Of a stretch of DNA of 64,000 nucleotides, positions 11,742 to 26,900 are shown in pieces. The stretch's first letter is position 1. Each line of letters opens with the position of its first letter. The notes below the pieces were generated by a model, which had not been told where the DNA came from, made no database searches, and worked only from the letters and a program-made list of their open reading frames with translations. Source of the stretch: Clavelina lepadiformis (lineage: Eukaryota > Chordata > Ascidiacea > Aplousobranchia > Clavelinidae); assembly GCF_947623445.1 (NCBI RefSeq), contig NC_135243.1:18360479-18424478 (forward strand), in the 5' to 3' direction. Both the position numbers and the translations under genes were made by a program.

Positions 11742-14700
11742 CTAACCGGGCCAGAGGTTGCTTAACTTCCGAGATCGAACGAGATCGGATCTACTCAACC
11801 TGGTATGGTCGTAGGCGATTTCAAAAGAAAGAAAATGGCCTTTTCAATTATAATTCGATTGCATAGAAAATTCAAAATGGCAAACAATTGCTATAAATTT
11901 CATTGAAATATACAGCATGACTAAAATGCTTACAACACCCGGTATTCCCAGGCGGTCACCCATCCAAGTACAAACCGGGCCCGAGGTTGCTTAACTTACG
12001 AGATCGAACGAGATCCGGTCTACTCAACCTGGTATGGACGTAGGCGGTTTCAAAAGAAAGAAAATGGCCTTTTCAATTATAATTCGATTGCATAGGAAAT
12101 TCAAAAACGCAAACAGATGTTATAAATTTCATTCAAATATACAGCATGACTAAAATGCTTACAACACCCAGTATTCCCAGGCGGTCACCCATCCAAGTAC
12201 TAACCGGGCCCGAGGTTGCTTAACTTCCGAGATCGAACGAGATCGGGTCTACTCAACCTGGTATGGTCGTAGGCGGTTTCAAAAGAAAGAAAATGGCCTT
12301 TTCAATTATAATTCGATTGCATAGGAAATTCAAAAACGCAAACAGTTGCTATAAATTTCATTCAAATATACAGCATGACTAAAATGCTTACATTACCCGG
12401 TATTCCCAGGCGGTCACCCATCCAAGTACTAACCGGGCCCGAGGTTGCTTAACTTCCGAGATCGAACGAGATCGGGTCTACTCAACCTGGTATGGTCGTA
12501 GGCGGTTTCAAAAGAAAGAAAATGGCCTTTTCAATTATAATTCGATTGCATAGGAAATTCAAAAACGCAAACAGTTGCTATAAATTTCATTCAAATATAC
12601 AGCATGACTAAAATGCTTACATTACCCGGTATTCCCAGGCGGTCACCCATCCAAGTACTAACCGGGCCCGAGGTTGCTTAACTTCCGAGATCGAACGAGA
12701 TCCGGTCTACTCAACCTGGTATGGTCGTAGGCGGTTTTAAAAGAAAGAAAATGGCCTTTTCAATTAAAATTCGATTGCATAGGAAATTCAAAAACGCAAA
12801 CAGTTGCTATAAATTTCATTGAAATATACAGCATGACTAAAATGCTTACAACACCCGGTATTCCCAGGCGGTCACCCATCCAAGTACTAACCGGGACCGA
12901 GGTTGCTTAACTTCCGAGATCGAACGAGATCGGGTCTACTCAAACTGGTATGGTCGTAGGCGGTTTCAAAAGAAAGAAAATGGCCTTTTCAATTATAATT
13001 CGATTGCATAGGAAATTCAAAAACGCAAACAGTTGCTATAAATTTCATTCAAATATACAGCATGACTAAAATGCTTACATTACCCGGTATTCCCAGGCGG
13101 TCACCCATCCAAGTACTAACCGGGCCCGAGGTTGCTTAACTTCCGAGATCGAACGAGATCGGGTCTACTCAACCTGGTATGGTCGTAGGCGATTTCAAAA
13201 GAAAGAAAATGGCCTTTTCAATTATAATTCGATTGCATAGGAAATTCAAAAAGGCAAACAGTTGCTATAACTTTCATTGAAATATACAGCATGACTAAAA
13301 TGCTTACAAAAACCCGGTATTCCCAGGCGGTCACCCATCCAAGTACTAACCGGGCCCGAGGTTGCTTAACTTCCGAGATCGAACGAGATCGGGTCTACTC
13401 AACCTGGTATGGTCGTAGGCGATTTCAAAAGAAAGAAAATGGCCTTTTCAATTATAATTCGATTGCATAGGAAATTCAAAAACGCAAACAATTGCTATAA
13501 ATTTCATTGAAGTATACAGCATGACTAAAATGCTTACAACACCCAGTATTCCCAGGCGGTCACCCATCCAAGTACTAATCGGGCCCGAGGTTGCTTAACT
13601 TCCGAGATCGAACGAGATCGGGTCTACTCAACCTGGTATGGCCGTAGGCGATTTCAAAAGAAAGAAAATGGCCTTTTCAATTATAATTCGATTGCATAGG
13701 AAATTCAAAATGGCAAACAATTGCTATAAATTTCATTGAAATATACAGCATGACTAAAATGCTTACAACACCCGGTATTCCCAGGCGGTCACCCATCCAA
13801 GTACTAACCGGGCCCGAGGTTGCTTAACTTCCGAGATCGAACGAGATCGGGTCTACTCAACCTGGTATGGTCTTAGGCGGTTTCAAAAGAAAGAAAATGG
13901 CCATTTCAATTATAATTCGATTGCATAGGAAATTCAAAAACGCAAACAGTTGCTATAAATTTCATTGAAGTATACAGCATGATTAAAATGCTTACAACAC
14001 CCGGTATTCCCAGGCGGTCACCCATCCAAGTACAAACCGGGCCCGAGGTTGCTTAACTTCCGAGATCGAACGAGATCGGGTCTACTCAACCTGGTATGGT
14101 GTTAGGCGGTTTCAAAAGAAAGAAAATGGCCTTTTCAATTATAATTCGATTGCATAGGAAATTCAAAAACGCAAACAGTTGCTAGAAATTTAATTTAAAT
14201 ATACAGCATGATTAAAATGCTTACAACACCCGGTATTCCCAGGCGGTCACCCATCCAAGTACAAACCGGGCCCGAGGTTGCTTAACTTCCGAGAGCGAAC
14301 GAGATCCGGTCTACTCAACCTGGTATGGTCGTAGGCGGTTTCAAAAGAAAGAAAATGGCCTTTTCAATTATAATTCGATTGCATAGGAAATTCAAAAACG
14401 CAAACAGTTGCTAAAAATTTCATTCAAATATACAGCATGACTAAAATGCTTACATTACCCGGTATTCCCAGGCGGTCACCCATCCAAGTACTAACCGGGC
14501 ACGAGGTTGCTTAACTTCCGAGATCGAACGAGATCGGGTCTACTCAATCTGGTATGGTCGTAGGCGATTTCAAAAGAAAGAAAATGGCCTTTTCAATTAT
14601 AATTCGATTGCATAGGAAATTCAAAAACGCAAACAGTTGCTATAAATTTCATTGAATAATACAGCATGACTAAAATGCTTACAACACCCGGTATTCCCAG

Positions 14701-17700
14701 GCGGTCACCCATCCAAGTACTAACCGGGCCCGAGGTTGCTTAACTTCCGAGATCGAACGAGATCGGATCTACTCAACCTGGTATAGTCGTAGGCGATTTC
14801 AAAAGAAAGAAAATGGCCTTTTCAATTATAATTCGATTGCATAGGAAATTCAAAAACGCAAACAATTGCTATAAATTTCATTGAAATATACAGCATGACT
14901 AAAATGCTTACAACACCCGGTATTCCCAGGCGGTCACCCATCCAAGTACAAACCGGGCCCGAGGTTGCTTAACTTCCGAGATCGAACGAGATCCGGTCTA
15001 CTCAACCTGGTATGGTCGTAGGCGGTTTCAAAAGAAAGAAAATGGCCTTTTCAATTATAATTCGATTGCATAGGAAATTCAAAAACGCAAACAGTTGCTA
15101 TAAATTTCATTCAAATATACAGCATGACTAAAATGCTTACAACACCCGGTATTCCCAGGCGGTCACCCATCCAAGTACTAACCGGGCCCGATGTTGCTTA
15201 ACTTCCGAGATCGAACGTGATCGGATCTACTCAACCTGGTATGGTCTTAGGCGGTTTCAAAAGAAAGAAAATGGCCTTTTCAATTATAATTCGATTGCAT
15301 AGGAAATTCAAAAACGCAAACAGTTGCTAGAAATTTAATTTAAATATACAGCATGATTAAAATGCTTACAACACCCGGTATTCCCAGGCGGTCACCCATC
15401 CAAGTACAAACCGGGCCCGAGGTTGCTTAACTTCCGAGAGCGAACGAGATCCGGTCTACTCAACCTGGTATGGTCGTAGGCGGTTTCAAAAGAAAGAAAA
15501 TGGCCTTTTCAATTATAATTCGATTGCATAGGAAATTCAAAAACGCAAACAGTTGCTAAAAATTTCATTCAAATATACAGCATGACTAAAATGCTTACAT
15601 TACCCGGTATTCCCAGGCGGTCACCCATCCAAGTACTAACCGGGCACGAGGTTGCTTAACTTCCGAGATCGAACGAGATCGGGTCTACTCAATCTGGTAT
15701 GGTCGTAGGCGATTTCAAAAGAAAGAAAATGGCCTTTTCAATTATAATTCGATTGCATAGGAAATTCAAAAACGCAAACAGTTGCTATAAATTTCATTGA
15801 ATAATACAGGATGACTAAAATTCTTACAACACCCGGTATTCCCAGGCGGTCACCCATCCAAGTACTAACCGGGCCCGAGGTTGCTTAACTTCCGAGATCG
15901 AACGAGATCGGATCTACTCAACCTGGTATAGTCGTAGGCGATTTCAAAAGAAAGAAAATGGCCTTTTCAATTATAATTCGATTGCATAGGAAATTCAAAA
16001 ACGCAAACAATTGCTATAAAATTCATTGAAGTATACAGCATGACTAAAATGCTTACAACACCCAGTATTCCCAGGCAGTCAACCATCCAAGTACTAACCG
16101 GGCCCGAGGTTGCTTAACTTCCGAGATCGAACAAAATCGGGTCTACTCAACCTGGTATGGTCGTAGGCGATTTCAAAAGAAAGAAAATGGCCTTTTCAAT
16201 TATAATTCGATTGCATAGGAAATTCAAAAACGCAAACAATTGCTATAAATTTCATTGAAATATACAGCATGACTAAAATGCTTACAACACCCGGTATTCC
16301 CAGGCGGTCACCCATCCAAGTACAAACCGGGCCCGAGGTTGCTTAACTTCCGAGATCGAACGAGATCCGGTCTACTCAACCTGGTATGGTCGTAGGCGGT
16401 TTCAAAAGAAAGAAAATGGTCTTTTCAATTATAATTCGATTGCATAGGAAATTCAAAAACGCTAACAGTTGCTATAAATTTCATTCAAATATACAGCATG
16501 ACTAAAATGCTTACAACACCCGGTATTCCCAGGCGGTCACCCATCCAAGTACTAACCGGGCCCGATGTTGCTTAACTTCCGAGATCGAACGAGATCGGGT
16601 CCACTCAACCTGGTATGGTCGTAGGCGATTTCAAAAGAAAGAAAATGGCGTTTTCAATTATAATTCGATTGCATAGGAAATTCAAAAACGCAAACAGTTG
16701 CTATAAATTTGATTGAAATATACAGCATGACTAAAATGCTTACATTACCCGGTATTCCCAGGCGGTCACCCATCCAAGTACTAACCGGGCCAGAGGTTGC
16801 TTAACTTCCGAGATCGAACGAGATCGGATCTACTCAACCTGGTATGGTCGTAGGCGATTTCAAAAGAAAGAAAATGGCCTTTTCAATTATAATTCGATTG
16901 CATAGAAAATTCAAAATGGCAAACAATTGCTATAAATTTCATTGAAATATACAGCATGACTAAAATGCTTACAACACCCGGTATTCCCAGGCGGTCACCC
17001 ATCCAAGTACAAACCGGGACCGAGGTTGCTTAACTTACGAGATCGAACGAGATCCGGTCTACTCAACCTGGTATGGACGTAGGCGGTTTCAAAAGAAAGA
17101 AAATGGCCTTTTCAATTATAATTCGATTGCATAGGAAATTCAAAAACGCAAACAGATGTTATAAATTTCATTCAAATATACAGCATGACTAAAATGCTTA
17201 CAACACCCAGTATTCCCAGGCGGTCACCCATCCAAGTACTAACCGGGCCCGAGGTTGCTTAACTTCCGAGATCGAACGAGATCGGGTCTACTCAACCTGG
17301 TATGGTCGTAGGCGGTTTCAAAAGAAAGAAAATGGCCTTTTCAATTATAATTCGATTGCATAGGAAATTCAAAAACGCAAACAGTTGCTATAAATTTCAT
17401 TCAAATATACAGCATGACTAAAATGCTTACATTACCCGGTATTCCCAGGCGGTCACCCATCCAAGTACTAACCGGGCCCGAGGTTGCTTAACTTCCGAGA
17501 TCGAACGAGATCGGGTCTACTCAACCTGGTATGGTCGTAGGCGGTTTCAAAAGAAAGAAAATGGCCTTTTCAATTATAATTCGATTGCATAGGAAATTCA
17601 AAAACGCAAACAGTTGCTATAAATTTCATTCAAATATACAGCATGACTAAAATGCTTACATTACCCGGTATTCCCAGGCGGTCACCCATCCAAGTACTAA

Positions 17701-18569
17701 CCGGGCCCGAGGTTGCTTAACTTCCGAGATCGAACGAGATCCGGTCTACTCAACCTGGTATGGTCGTAGGCGGTTTTAAAAGAAAGAAAATGGCCTTTTC
17801 AATTAAAATTCGATTGCATAGGAAATTCAAAAACGCAAATAGTTGCTATAAATTTCATTCAAATATACAGCATGACTAAAATGCTTACAACACCCGTTAT
17901 TCCCAGGCGGTCACCCATCCAAGTACTAACCGGGACCGAGGTTGCTTAACTTCCGAGATCGAACGAGATCGGGTCTACTCAAACTGGTATGGTCGTAGGC
18001 GGTTTCAAAAGAAAGAAAATGGCCTTTTCAATTATAATTCGATTGCATAGGAAATTCAAAAACGCAAACAGTTGCTATAAATTTCATTCAAATATGCAGC
18101 ATGACTAAAATGCTTACATTACCCGGTATTCCCAGGCGGTCACCCATCCAAGTACTAACCGGGCCCGAGGTTGCCTAACTTCCGAGATCAAACGAGATCG
18201 GGTCTACTCAACCTGGTATGGTCGTAGGCGATTTCAAAAGAAAGAAAATGGCCTTTTCAATTATAATTCGATTGCATAGGAAATTCAAAAACGCAAACAG
18301 TTGCTATAAATTTCATTGAAATATACAGCATGACTAAAATGCTTACAAAAACCCGGTATTCCCAGGCGGTCACCCATCCAAGTACTAACCGGGCCCGAGG
18401 TTGCTTAACTTCCGAGATCGAACGAGATCGGGTCTACTCAACCTGGTATGGTCGTAGGCGATTTCAAAAGAAAGAAAATGGCCTTTTCAATTATAATTCG
18501 ATTGCATAGGAAATTCAAAAACGCAAACAATTGCTATAAATTTCATTGAAGTATACAGCATGACTAAAA

Positions 18570-18678
18570 TGCTTACAACATCCAGTATTCCCAGGCGGTC
18601 ACCCATCCAAGTACTAATCGGGCCCGAGGTTGCTTAACTTCCGAGATCGGGTCTACTCAACCTGGTATGGCCGTAGGC
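18570..18678 (-). pseudogene. 5S rRNA pseudogene with 10-bp deletion
   Basis: This copy is 109 nt instead of 119. Ten bases around nt 31-40 are missing, so GATCTCGTTCGATCTCGG has become GATCTCGG. The lost segment lies between two direct GATCTCG repeats, which points to slippage. Helix III and loop C would be destroyed, so a product would probably not enter the ribosome, although box A, IE and box C remain and transcription is possible. Confidence 0.75.
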
Positions 18679-21600
18679 GATTTCAAAAGAAAGAAAATGG
18701 CCTTTTCAATTATAATTCGATTGCATAGGAAATTAAAAATGGCAAACAATTGCTATAAATTTCATTGAAATATACAGCATGACTAAAATGCTTACAACAC
18801 CCGGTATTCCCAGGCGGTCACCCATCCAAGTACTAACCGGGCCCGAGGTTGCTTAACTTCCGAGATCGAACGAGATCGGGTCTACTCAACCTGGTATGGT
18901 CTTAGGCGGTTTCAAAAGAAAGAAAATGGCCATTTCAATTATAATTCGATTGCATAGGAAATTCAAAAACGCAAACAGTTGCTAGAAATTTAATTTAAAT
19001 ATACAGCATGATTAAAATGCTTACAACACCCGGTATTCCCAGGCGGTCACCCATCCAAGTACAAACCGGGCCCGAGGTTGCTTAACTTCTGAGATCGAAC
19101 GAGATCGGGTCTACTCAACCTGGTATGGTCTTAGGCGGTTTCAAAAGAAAGAAAATGGCCTTTTCAATTATAATTCGATTGCATAGGAAATTCAAAAACG
19201 CAAACAGTTGCTAGAAATTTAATTTAAATATACAGCATGATTAAAATGCTTACAACACCCGGTATTCCCAGGCGGTCACCCATCCAAGTACAAACCGGGC
19301 CCGAGGTTGCTTAACTTCCGAGAGCGAACGAGATCCGGTCTACTCAACCTGGTATGGTCGTAGGCGGTTTCAAAAGAAAGAAAATGGCCTTTTCTATTAT
19401 AATTCGATTGCATAGGAAATTCAAAAACGCAAACAGTTGCTAAAAATTTCATTCAAATATACAGCATGACTAAAATGCTTACATTACCCGGTATTCCCAG
19501 GCGGTCACCCATCCAAGTACTAACCGGGCACGAGGTTGCTTAACTTCCGAGATCGAACGAGATCGGGTCTACTCAATCTGGTATGGTCGTAGGCGATTTC
19601 AAAAGAAAGAAAATGGCCTTTTCAATTATAATTCGATTGCATAGGAAATTCAAAAACGCAAACAGTTGCTATAAATTTCATTCAAATATACAGCATGACT
19701 AAAATGCTTACAACACCCGGTATTCCCAGGCGGTCACCCATCCAAGTACTAACCGGGCCCGATGTTGCTTAACTTCCGAGATCGAACGAGATCGGGTCCA
19801 CTCAACCTGGTATGGTCGTAGGCGATTTCAAAAGAAAGAAAATGGCCTTTTCAATTATAATTCGATTGCATAGGAAATTCAAAAACGCAAACAATTGCTA
19901 TAAATTTGATTGAAATATACAGCATGACTAAAATGCTTACATTACCCGGTATTCCCAGGCGGTCACCCATCCAAGTACTAACCGGGCCAGAGGTTGCTTA
20001 ACTTCCGAGATCGAACGAGATCGGATCTACTCAACCTGGTATGGTCGTAGGCGATTTCAAAAGAAAGAAAATGGCCTTTTCAATTATAATTCGATTGCAT
20101 AGAAAATTCAAAATGGCAAACAATTGCTATAAATTTCATTGAAATATACAGCATGACTAAAATGCTTACAACACCCGGTATTCCCAGGCGGTCACCCATC
20201 CAAGTACTAACCGGGCCCGAGGTTGCTTAACTTCCGAGATCGAACGAGATCGGGTCTACTCAACCTGGTATGGTCGTAGGCGGTTTCAAAAGAAAGAAAA
20301 TGGCCTTTTCAATTATAATTCGATTGCATAGGAAATTCAAAAACGCAAACAGTTGCTATAAATTTCATTCAAATATACAGCATGACTAAAATGCTTACAT
20401 TACCCGGTATTCCCAGGCGGTCACCCATCCAAGTACTAACCGGGCCCGAGGTTGCTTAACTTCCGAGATCGAACGAGATCGGGTCTACTCAACCTGGTAT
20501 GGTCGTAGGCGATTTCAAAAGAAAGAAAATGGCCTTTTCAATTATAATTCGATTGCATAGGAAATTCAAAAACGCAAACAGTTGCTATAACTTTCATTGA
20601 AATATACAGCATGACTAAAATGCTTACAACACCCGGTATTCCCAGGCGGTCACCCATCCAAGTACTAACCGGGCCCGAGGTTGCTTAACTTCCGAGATCG
20701 AACGAGATCGGGTCTACTTAACCTGGTATGGTCGTAGGCGATTTCAAAAGAAAGAAAATGGCCTTTTCAATTATAATTCGATTGCATAGGAAATTCAAAA
20801 ACGCAAACAATTGCTATAAATTTCATTGAAGTATACAGCATGACTAAAATGCTTACAACACCCAGTATTCCCAGGCGGTCACCCATCCAAGTACTAACCG
20901 GGCCCGAGGTTGCTTAACTTCCGAGATCGAACGAGATCGGGTCTACTCAAACTGGTATGGTCGTAGGCGATTTCAAAAGAAAGAAAATGGCCTTTTCAAT
21001 TATAATTCGATTGCATAGGAAATTCAAAATGGCAAACAATTGCTATAAATTTCATTGAAATATACAGCATGACAAAAATGCTTACAACACCCGGTATTCC
21101 CAGGCGGTCACCCATCCAAGTACAAACCGGGCCCGAGGTTGCTTAACTTCCGAGATCGAACAAGATCCGGTCTACTCAACCTGGTATGGTCGTAGGCGGT
21201 TTCAAAAGAAAGAAAATGGCCTTTTCAATTATAATTCGATTGCATAGGAAATTCAAAATGGCAAAATATTGCTATAAATTTCATTGAAATATACAGCTTG
21301 ACTAAAATGCTTGCAACACCCGGTATTCCCAGGCGGTCACCCATCCAAGTACAAACCGGGCCCGAGGTTGCTTAACTTCCGAGATCGAACGAGATCGGGT
21401 CTACTCAACCTGGTATGGTCGTAGGCGGTTTCAAAAGAAAGAAAATGGCCTTTTCAATTATAATTCGATTGCATAGGAAATTCAAAAACGCAAACAGTTG
21501 CTATAAATTTCATTGAAATATACAGCATGACTAAAATGCTTACATTACCCGGTATTCCCAGGCGGTCACCCATCCAAGTACTAACCGGGCCCGAGGTTGC

Positions 21601-23827
21601 TTAACTTCCGAGATCGAACGAGATCGGGTCTACTCAACCTGGTATGGTCGTAGGCGATTTCAAAAGAAAGAAAATGGCCTTTTCAATTATAATTCGATTG
21701 CATAGGAAATTCAAAAACGCAAACAGTTGCTATAACTTTCATTGAAATATACAGCATGACTAAAATGCTTACAACACCCGGTATTTCCAGGCGGTCACCC
21801 ATCCAAGTACTAACCGGGCCCGAGGTTGCTTAACTTCCGAGATCGAACGAGATCGGGTCTACTCAACCTGGTATGGTCGTAGGCAGTTACAAAAGAAAGA
21901 AAATGGCCTTTTCAATTATAATTCGATTGCATAGGAAATTCAAAAACGCAAACAATTGCTATAAATTTCATTGAAGTATACAGCATGACTAAAATGCTAA
22001 CAACACCCAGTATTCCCAGGCGGTCACCCATCCAAGTACTAACCGGGCCCGAGGTTGCTTAACTTCCGAGATCGAACGAGATCGGGTCTACTCAACCTGG
22101 TATGGTCGTAGGCGATTTCAAAAGAAAGAAAATGGCCTTTTCAATTATAATTCGATTGCATAGGAAATTCAAAAACGCAAACAGTTGCTATAAATTTCAT
22201 TCAAATATACAGCATGACTAAAATGCTTACATTACCCGGTATTCCCAGGCGGTCACCCATCCAAGTACTAACCGGGCCCGAGGTTGCTTAACTTCCGAGA
22301 TCGAACGAGATCGGGTCTACTCAACCTGGTATGGTCGTAGGCGATTTCAAAAGAAAGAAAATGGCCTTTTCAATTATAATTCGATTGCATAGGAAATTCA
22401 AAAACGCAAACAATTGCTATAAATTTCATTGAAGTATACAACATGACTAAAATGCTTACAACACCCAGTATTCCCAGGCGGTCACCCATCCAAGTACTAA
22501 CCGGACCCGAGGTTGCTTAACTTCCGAGATCGAACGAGATCGGGTCTACTCAAACTGGTATGGTCGTAGGCGATTTCAAAAGAGAGAAAATGGCCTTTTT
22601 AATTATAATTCGATTGCATAGAAAATTCAAAATGGCAAACAATTGCTATAAATTTCATTCAAATATACAGCATGACTAAAATGCTTACAACACCCGGTAT
22701 TCCCAGGCGGTCACCCATCCAAGTACTAACCGGGCCCGAGGTTGCTTAACTTCCGAGATCGAACGAGATCGGGTCTACTCAACCTGGTATGGTCGTAGGC
22801 GGTTTCAAAAGAAAGAAAATGGCCTTTTCAATTATAATTCGATTGCATAGGAAATTCAAAAACGCAAACAGTTGCTATAAATTTCATTCAAATATACAGC
22901 ATGACTAAAATGCTTACATTACCCGGTATTCCCAGGCGGTCACCCATCCAAGTACTAACCGGGCCCGAGGTTGCTTAACTTCCGAGATCGAACGAGATCC
23001 GGTCTACTCAACCTGGTATGGTCGTAGGCGGTTTTAAAAGAAAGAAAATGGCCTTTTCAATTAAAATTCGATTGCATAGGAAATTCAAAAACGCAAATAG
23101 TTGCTATAAATTTCATTCAAATATACAGCATGACTAAAATGCTTACAACACCCGTTATTCCCAGGCGGTCACCCATCCAAGTACTAACCGGGACCGAGGT
23201 TGCTTAACTTCCGAGATCGAACGAGATCGGGTCTACTCAAACTGGTATGGTCGTAGGCGGTTTCAAAAGAAAGAAAATGGCCTTTTCAATTATAATTCGA
23301 TTGCATAGGAAATTCAAAAACGCAAACAGTTGCTATAAATTTCATTCAAATATGCAGCATGACTAAAATGCTTACATTACCCGGTATTCCCAGGCGGTCA
23401 CCCATCCAAGTACTAACCGGGCCCGAGGTTGCCTAACTTCCGAGATCAAACGAGATCGGGTCTACTCAACCTGGTATGGTCGTAGGCGATTTCAAAAGAA
23501 AGAAAATGGCCTTTTCAATTATAATTCGATTGCATAGGAAATTCAAAAACGCAAACAGTTGCTATAAATTTCATTGAAATATACAGCATGACTAAAATGC
23601 TTACAAAAACCCGGTATTCCCAGGCGGTCACCCATCCAAGTACTAACCGGGCCCGAGGTTGCTTAACTTCCGAGATCGAACGAGATCGGGTCTACTCAAC
23701 CTGGTATGGTCGTAGGCGATTTCAAAAGAAAGAAAATGGCCTTTTCAATTATAATTCGATTGCATAGGAAATTCAAAAACGCAAACAATTGCTATAAATT
23801 TCATTGAAGTATACAGCATGACTAAAA

Positions 23828-23936
23828 TGCTTACAACATCCAGTATTCCCAGGCGGTCACCCATCCAAGTACTAATCGGGCCCGAGGTTGCTTAACTTCC
23901 GAGATCGGGTCTACTCAACCTGGTATGGCCGTAGGC
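23828..23936 (-). pseudogene. 5S rRNA pseudogene with 10-bp deletion (second copy)
   Basis: This is the same 109-nt deleted 5S gene as at 18570, exactly 5258 bp further on. It shares the neighbouring variants aacatccag and ctaatcggg, so it is a copy made by block duplication and not an independent deletion. Confidence 0.75.
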
Positions 23937-26900
23937 GATTTCAAAAGAAAGAAAATGGCCTTTTCAATTATAATTCGATTGCATAGGAAATTAAAAATGG
24001 CAAACAATTGCTATAAATTTCATTGAAATATACAGCATGACTAAAATGCTTACAACACCCGGTATTCCCAGGCGGTCACCCATCCAAGTACTAACCGGGC
24101 CCGAGGTTGCTTAACTTCCGAGATCGAACGAGATCGGGTCTACTCAACCTGGTATGGTCTTAGGCGGTTTCAAAAGAAAGAAAATGGCCATTTCAATTAT
24201 AATTCGATTGCATAGGAAATTCAAAAACGCAAACAGTTGCTAGAAATTTAATTTAAATATACAGCATGATTAAAATGCTTACAACACCCGGTATTCCCAG
24301 GCGGTCACCCATCCAAGTACAAACCGGGCCCGAGGTTGCTTAACTTCTGAGATCGAACGAGATCGGGTCTACTCAACCTGGTATGGTCTTAGGCGGTTTC
24401 AAAAGAAAGAAAATGGCCTTTTCAATTATAATTCGATTGCATAGGAAATTCAAAAACGCAAACAGTTGCTAGAAATTTAATTTAAATATACAGCATGATT
24501 AAAATGCTTACAACACCCGGTATTCCCAGGCGGTCACCCATCCAAGTACAAACCGGGCCCGAGGTTGCTTAACTTCCGAGAGCGAACGAGATCCGGTCTA
24601 CTCAACCTGGTATGGTCGTAGGCGGTTTCAAAAGAAAGAAAATGGCCTTTTCTATTATAATTCGATTGCATAGGAAATTCAAAAACGCAAACAGTTGCTA
24701 AAAATTTCATTCAAATATACAGCATGACTAAAATGCTTACATTACCCGGTATTCCCAGGCGGTCACCCATCCAAGTACTAACCGGGCACGAGGTTGCTTA
24801 ACTTCCGAGATCGAACGAGATCGGGTCTACTCAATCTGGTATGGTCGTAGGCGATTTCAAAAGAAAGAAAATGGCCTTTTCAATTATAATTCGATTGCAT
24901 AGGAAATTCAAAAACGCAAACAGTTGCTATAAATTTCATTCAAATATACAGCATGACTAAAATGCTTACAACACCCGGTATTCCCAGGCGGTCACCCATC
25001 CAAGTACTAACCGGGCCCGATGTTGCTTAACTTCCGAGATCGAACGAGATCGGGTCCACTCAACCTGGTATGGTCGTAGGCGATTTCAAAAGAAAGAAAA
25101 TGGCCTTTTCAATTATAATTCGATTGCATAGGAAATTCAAAAACGCAAACAATTGCTATAAATTTGATTGAAATATACAGCATGACTAAAATGCTTACAT
25201 TACCCGGTATTCCCAGGCGGTCACCCATCCAAGTACTAACCGGGCCAGAGGTTGCTTAACTTCCGAGATCGAACGAGATCGGATCTACTCAACCTGGTAT
25301 GGTCGTAGGCGATTTCAAAAGAAAGAAAATGGCCTTTTCAATTATAATTCGATTGCATAGAAAATTCAAAATGGCAAACAATTGCTATAAATTTCATTGA
25401 AATATACAGCATGACTAAAATGCTTACAACACCCGGTATTCCCAGGCGGTCACCCATCCAAGTACTAACCGGGCCCGAGGTTGCTTAACTTCCGAGATCG
25501 AACGAGATCGGGTCTACTCAACCTGGTATGGTCGTAGGCGGTTTCAAAAGAAAGAAAATGGCCTTTTCAATTATAATTCGATTGCATAGGAAATTCAAAA
25601 ACGCAAACAGTTGCTATAAATTTCATTCAAATATACAGCATGACTAAAATGCTTACATTACCCGGTATTCCCAGGCGGTCACCCATCCAAGTACTAACCG
25701 GGCCCGAGGTTGCTTAACTTCCGAGATCGAACGAGATCGGGTCTACTCAACCTGGTATGGTCGTAGGCGATTTCAAAAGAAAGAAAATGGCCTTTTCAAT
25801 TATAATTCGATTGCATAGGAAATTCAAAAACGCAAACAGTTGCTATAACTTTCATTGAAATATACAGCATGACTAAAATGCTTACAACACCCGGTATTCC
25901 CAGGCGGTCACCCATCCAAGTACTAACCGGGCCCGAGGTTGCTTAACTTCCGAGATCGAACGAGATCGGGTCTACTTAACCTGGTATGGTCGTAGGCGAT
26001 TTCAAAAGAAAGAAAATGGCCTTTTCAATTATAATTCGATTGCATAGGAAATTCAAAAACGCAAACAATTGCTATAAATTTCATTGAAGTATACAGCATG
26101 ACTAAAATGCTTACAACACCCAGTATTCCCAGGCGGTCACCCATCCAAGTACTAACCGGGCCCGAGGTTGCTTAACTTCCGAGATCGAACGAGATCGGGT
26201 CTACTCAAACTGGTATGGTCGTAGGCGATTTCAAAAGAAAGAAAATGGCCTTTTCAATTATAATTCGATTGCATAGGAAATTCAAAATGGCAAACAATTG
26301 CTATAAATTTCATTGAAATATACAGCATGACAAAAATGCTTACAACACCCGGTATTCCCAGGCGGTCACCCATCCAAGTACAAACCGGGCCCGAGGTTGC
26401 TTAACTTCCGAGATCGAACAAGATCCGGTCTACTCAACCTGGTATGGTCGTAGGCGGTTTCAAAAGAAAGAAAATGGCCTTTTCAATTATAATTCGATTG
26501 CATAGGAAATTCAAAATGGCAAAATATTGCTATAAATTTCATTGAAATATACAGCTTGACTAAAATGCTTGCAACACCCGGTATTCCCAGGCGGTCACCC
26601 ATCCAAGTACAAACCGGGCCCGAGGTTGCTTAACTTCCGAGATCGAACGAGATCGGGTCTACTCAACCTGGTATGGTCGTAGGCGGTTTCAAAAGAAAGA
26701 AAATGGCCTTTTCAATTATAATTCGATTGCATAGGAAATTCAAAAACGCAAACAGTTGCTATAAATTTCATTGAAATATACAGCATGACTAAAATGCTTA
26801 CATTACCCGGTATTCCCAGGCGGTCACCCATCCAAGTACTAACCGGGCCCGAGGTTGCTTAACTTCCGAGATCGAACGAGATCGGGTCTACTCAACCTGG

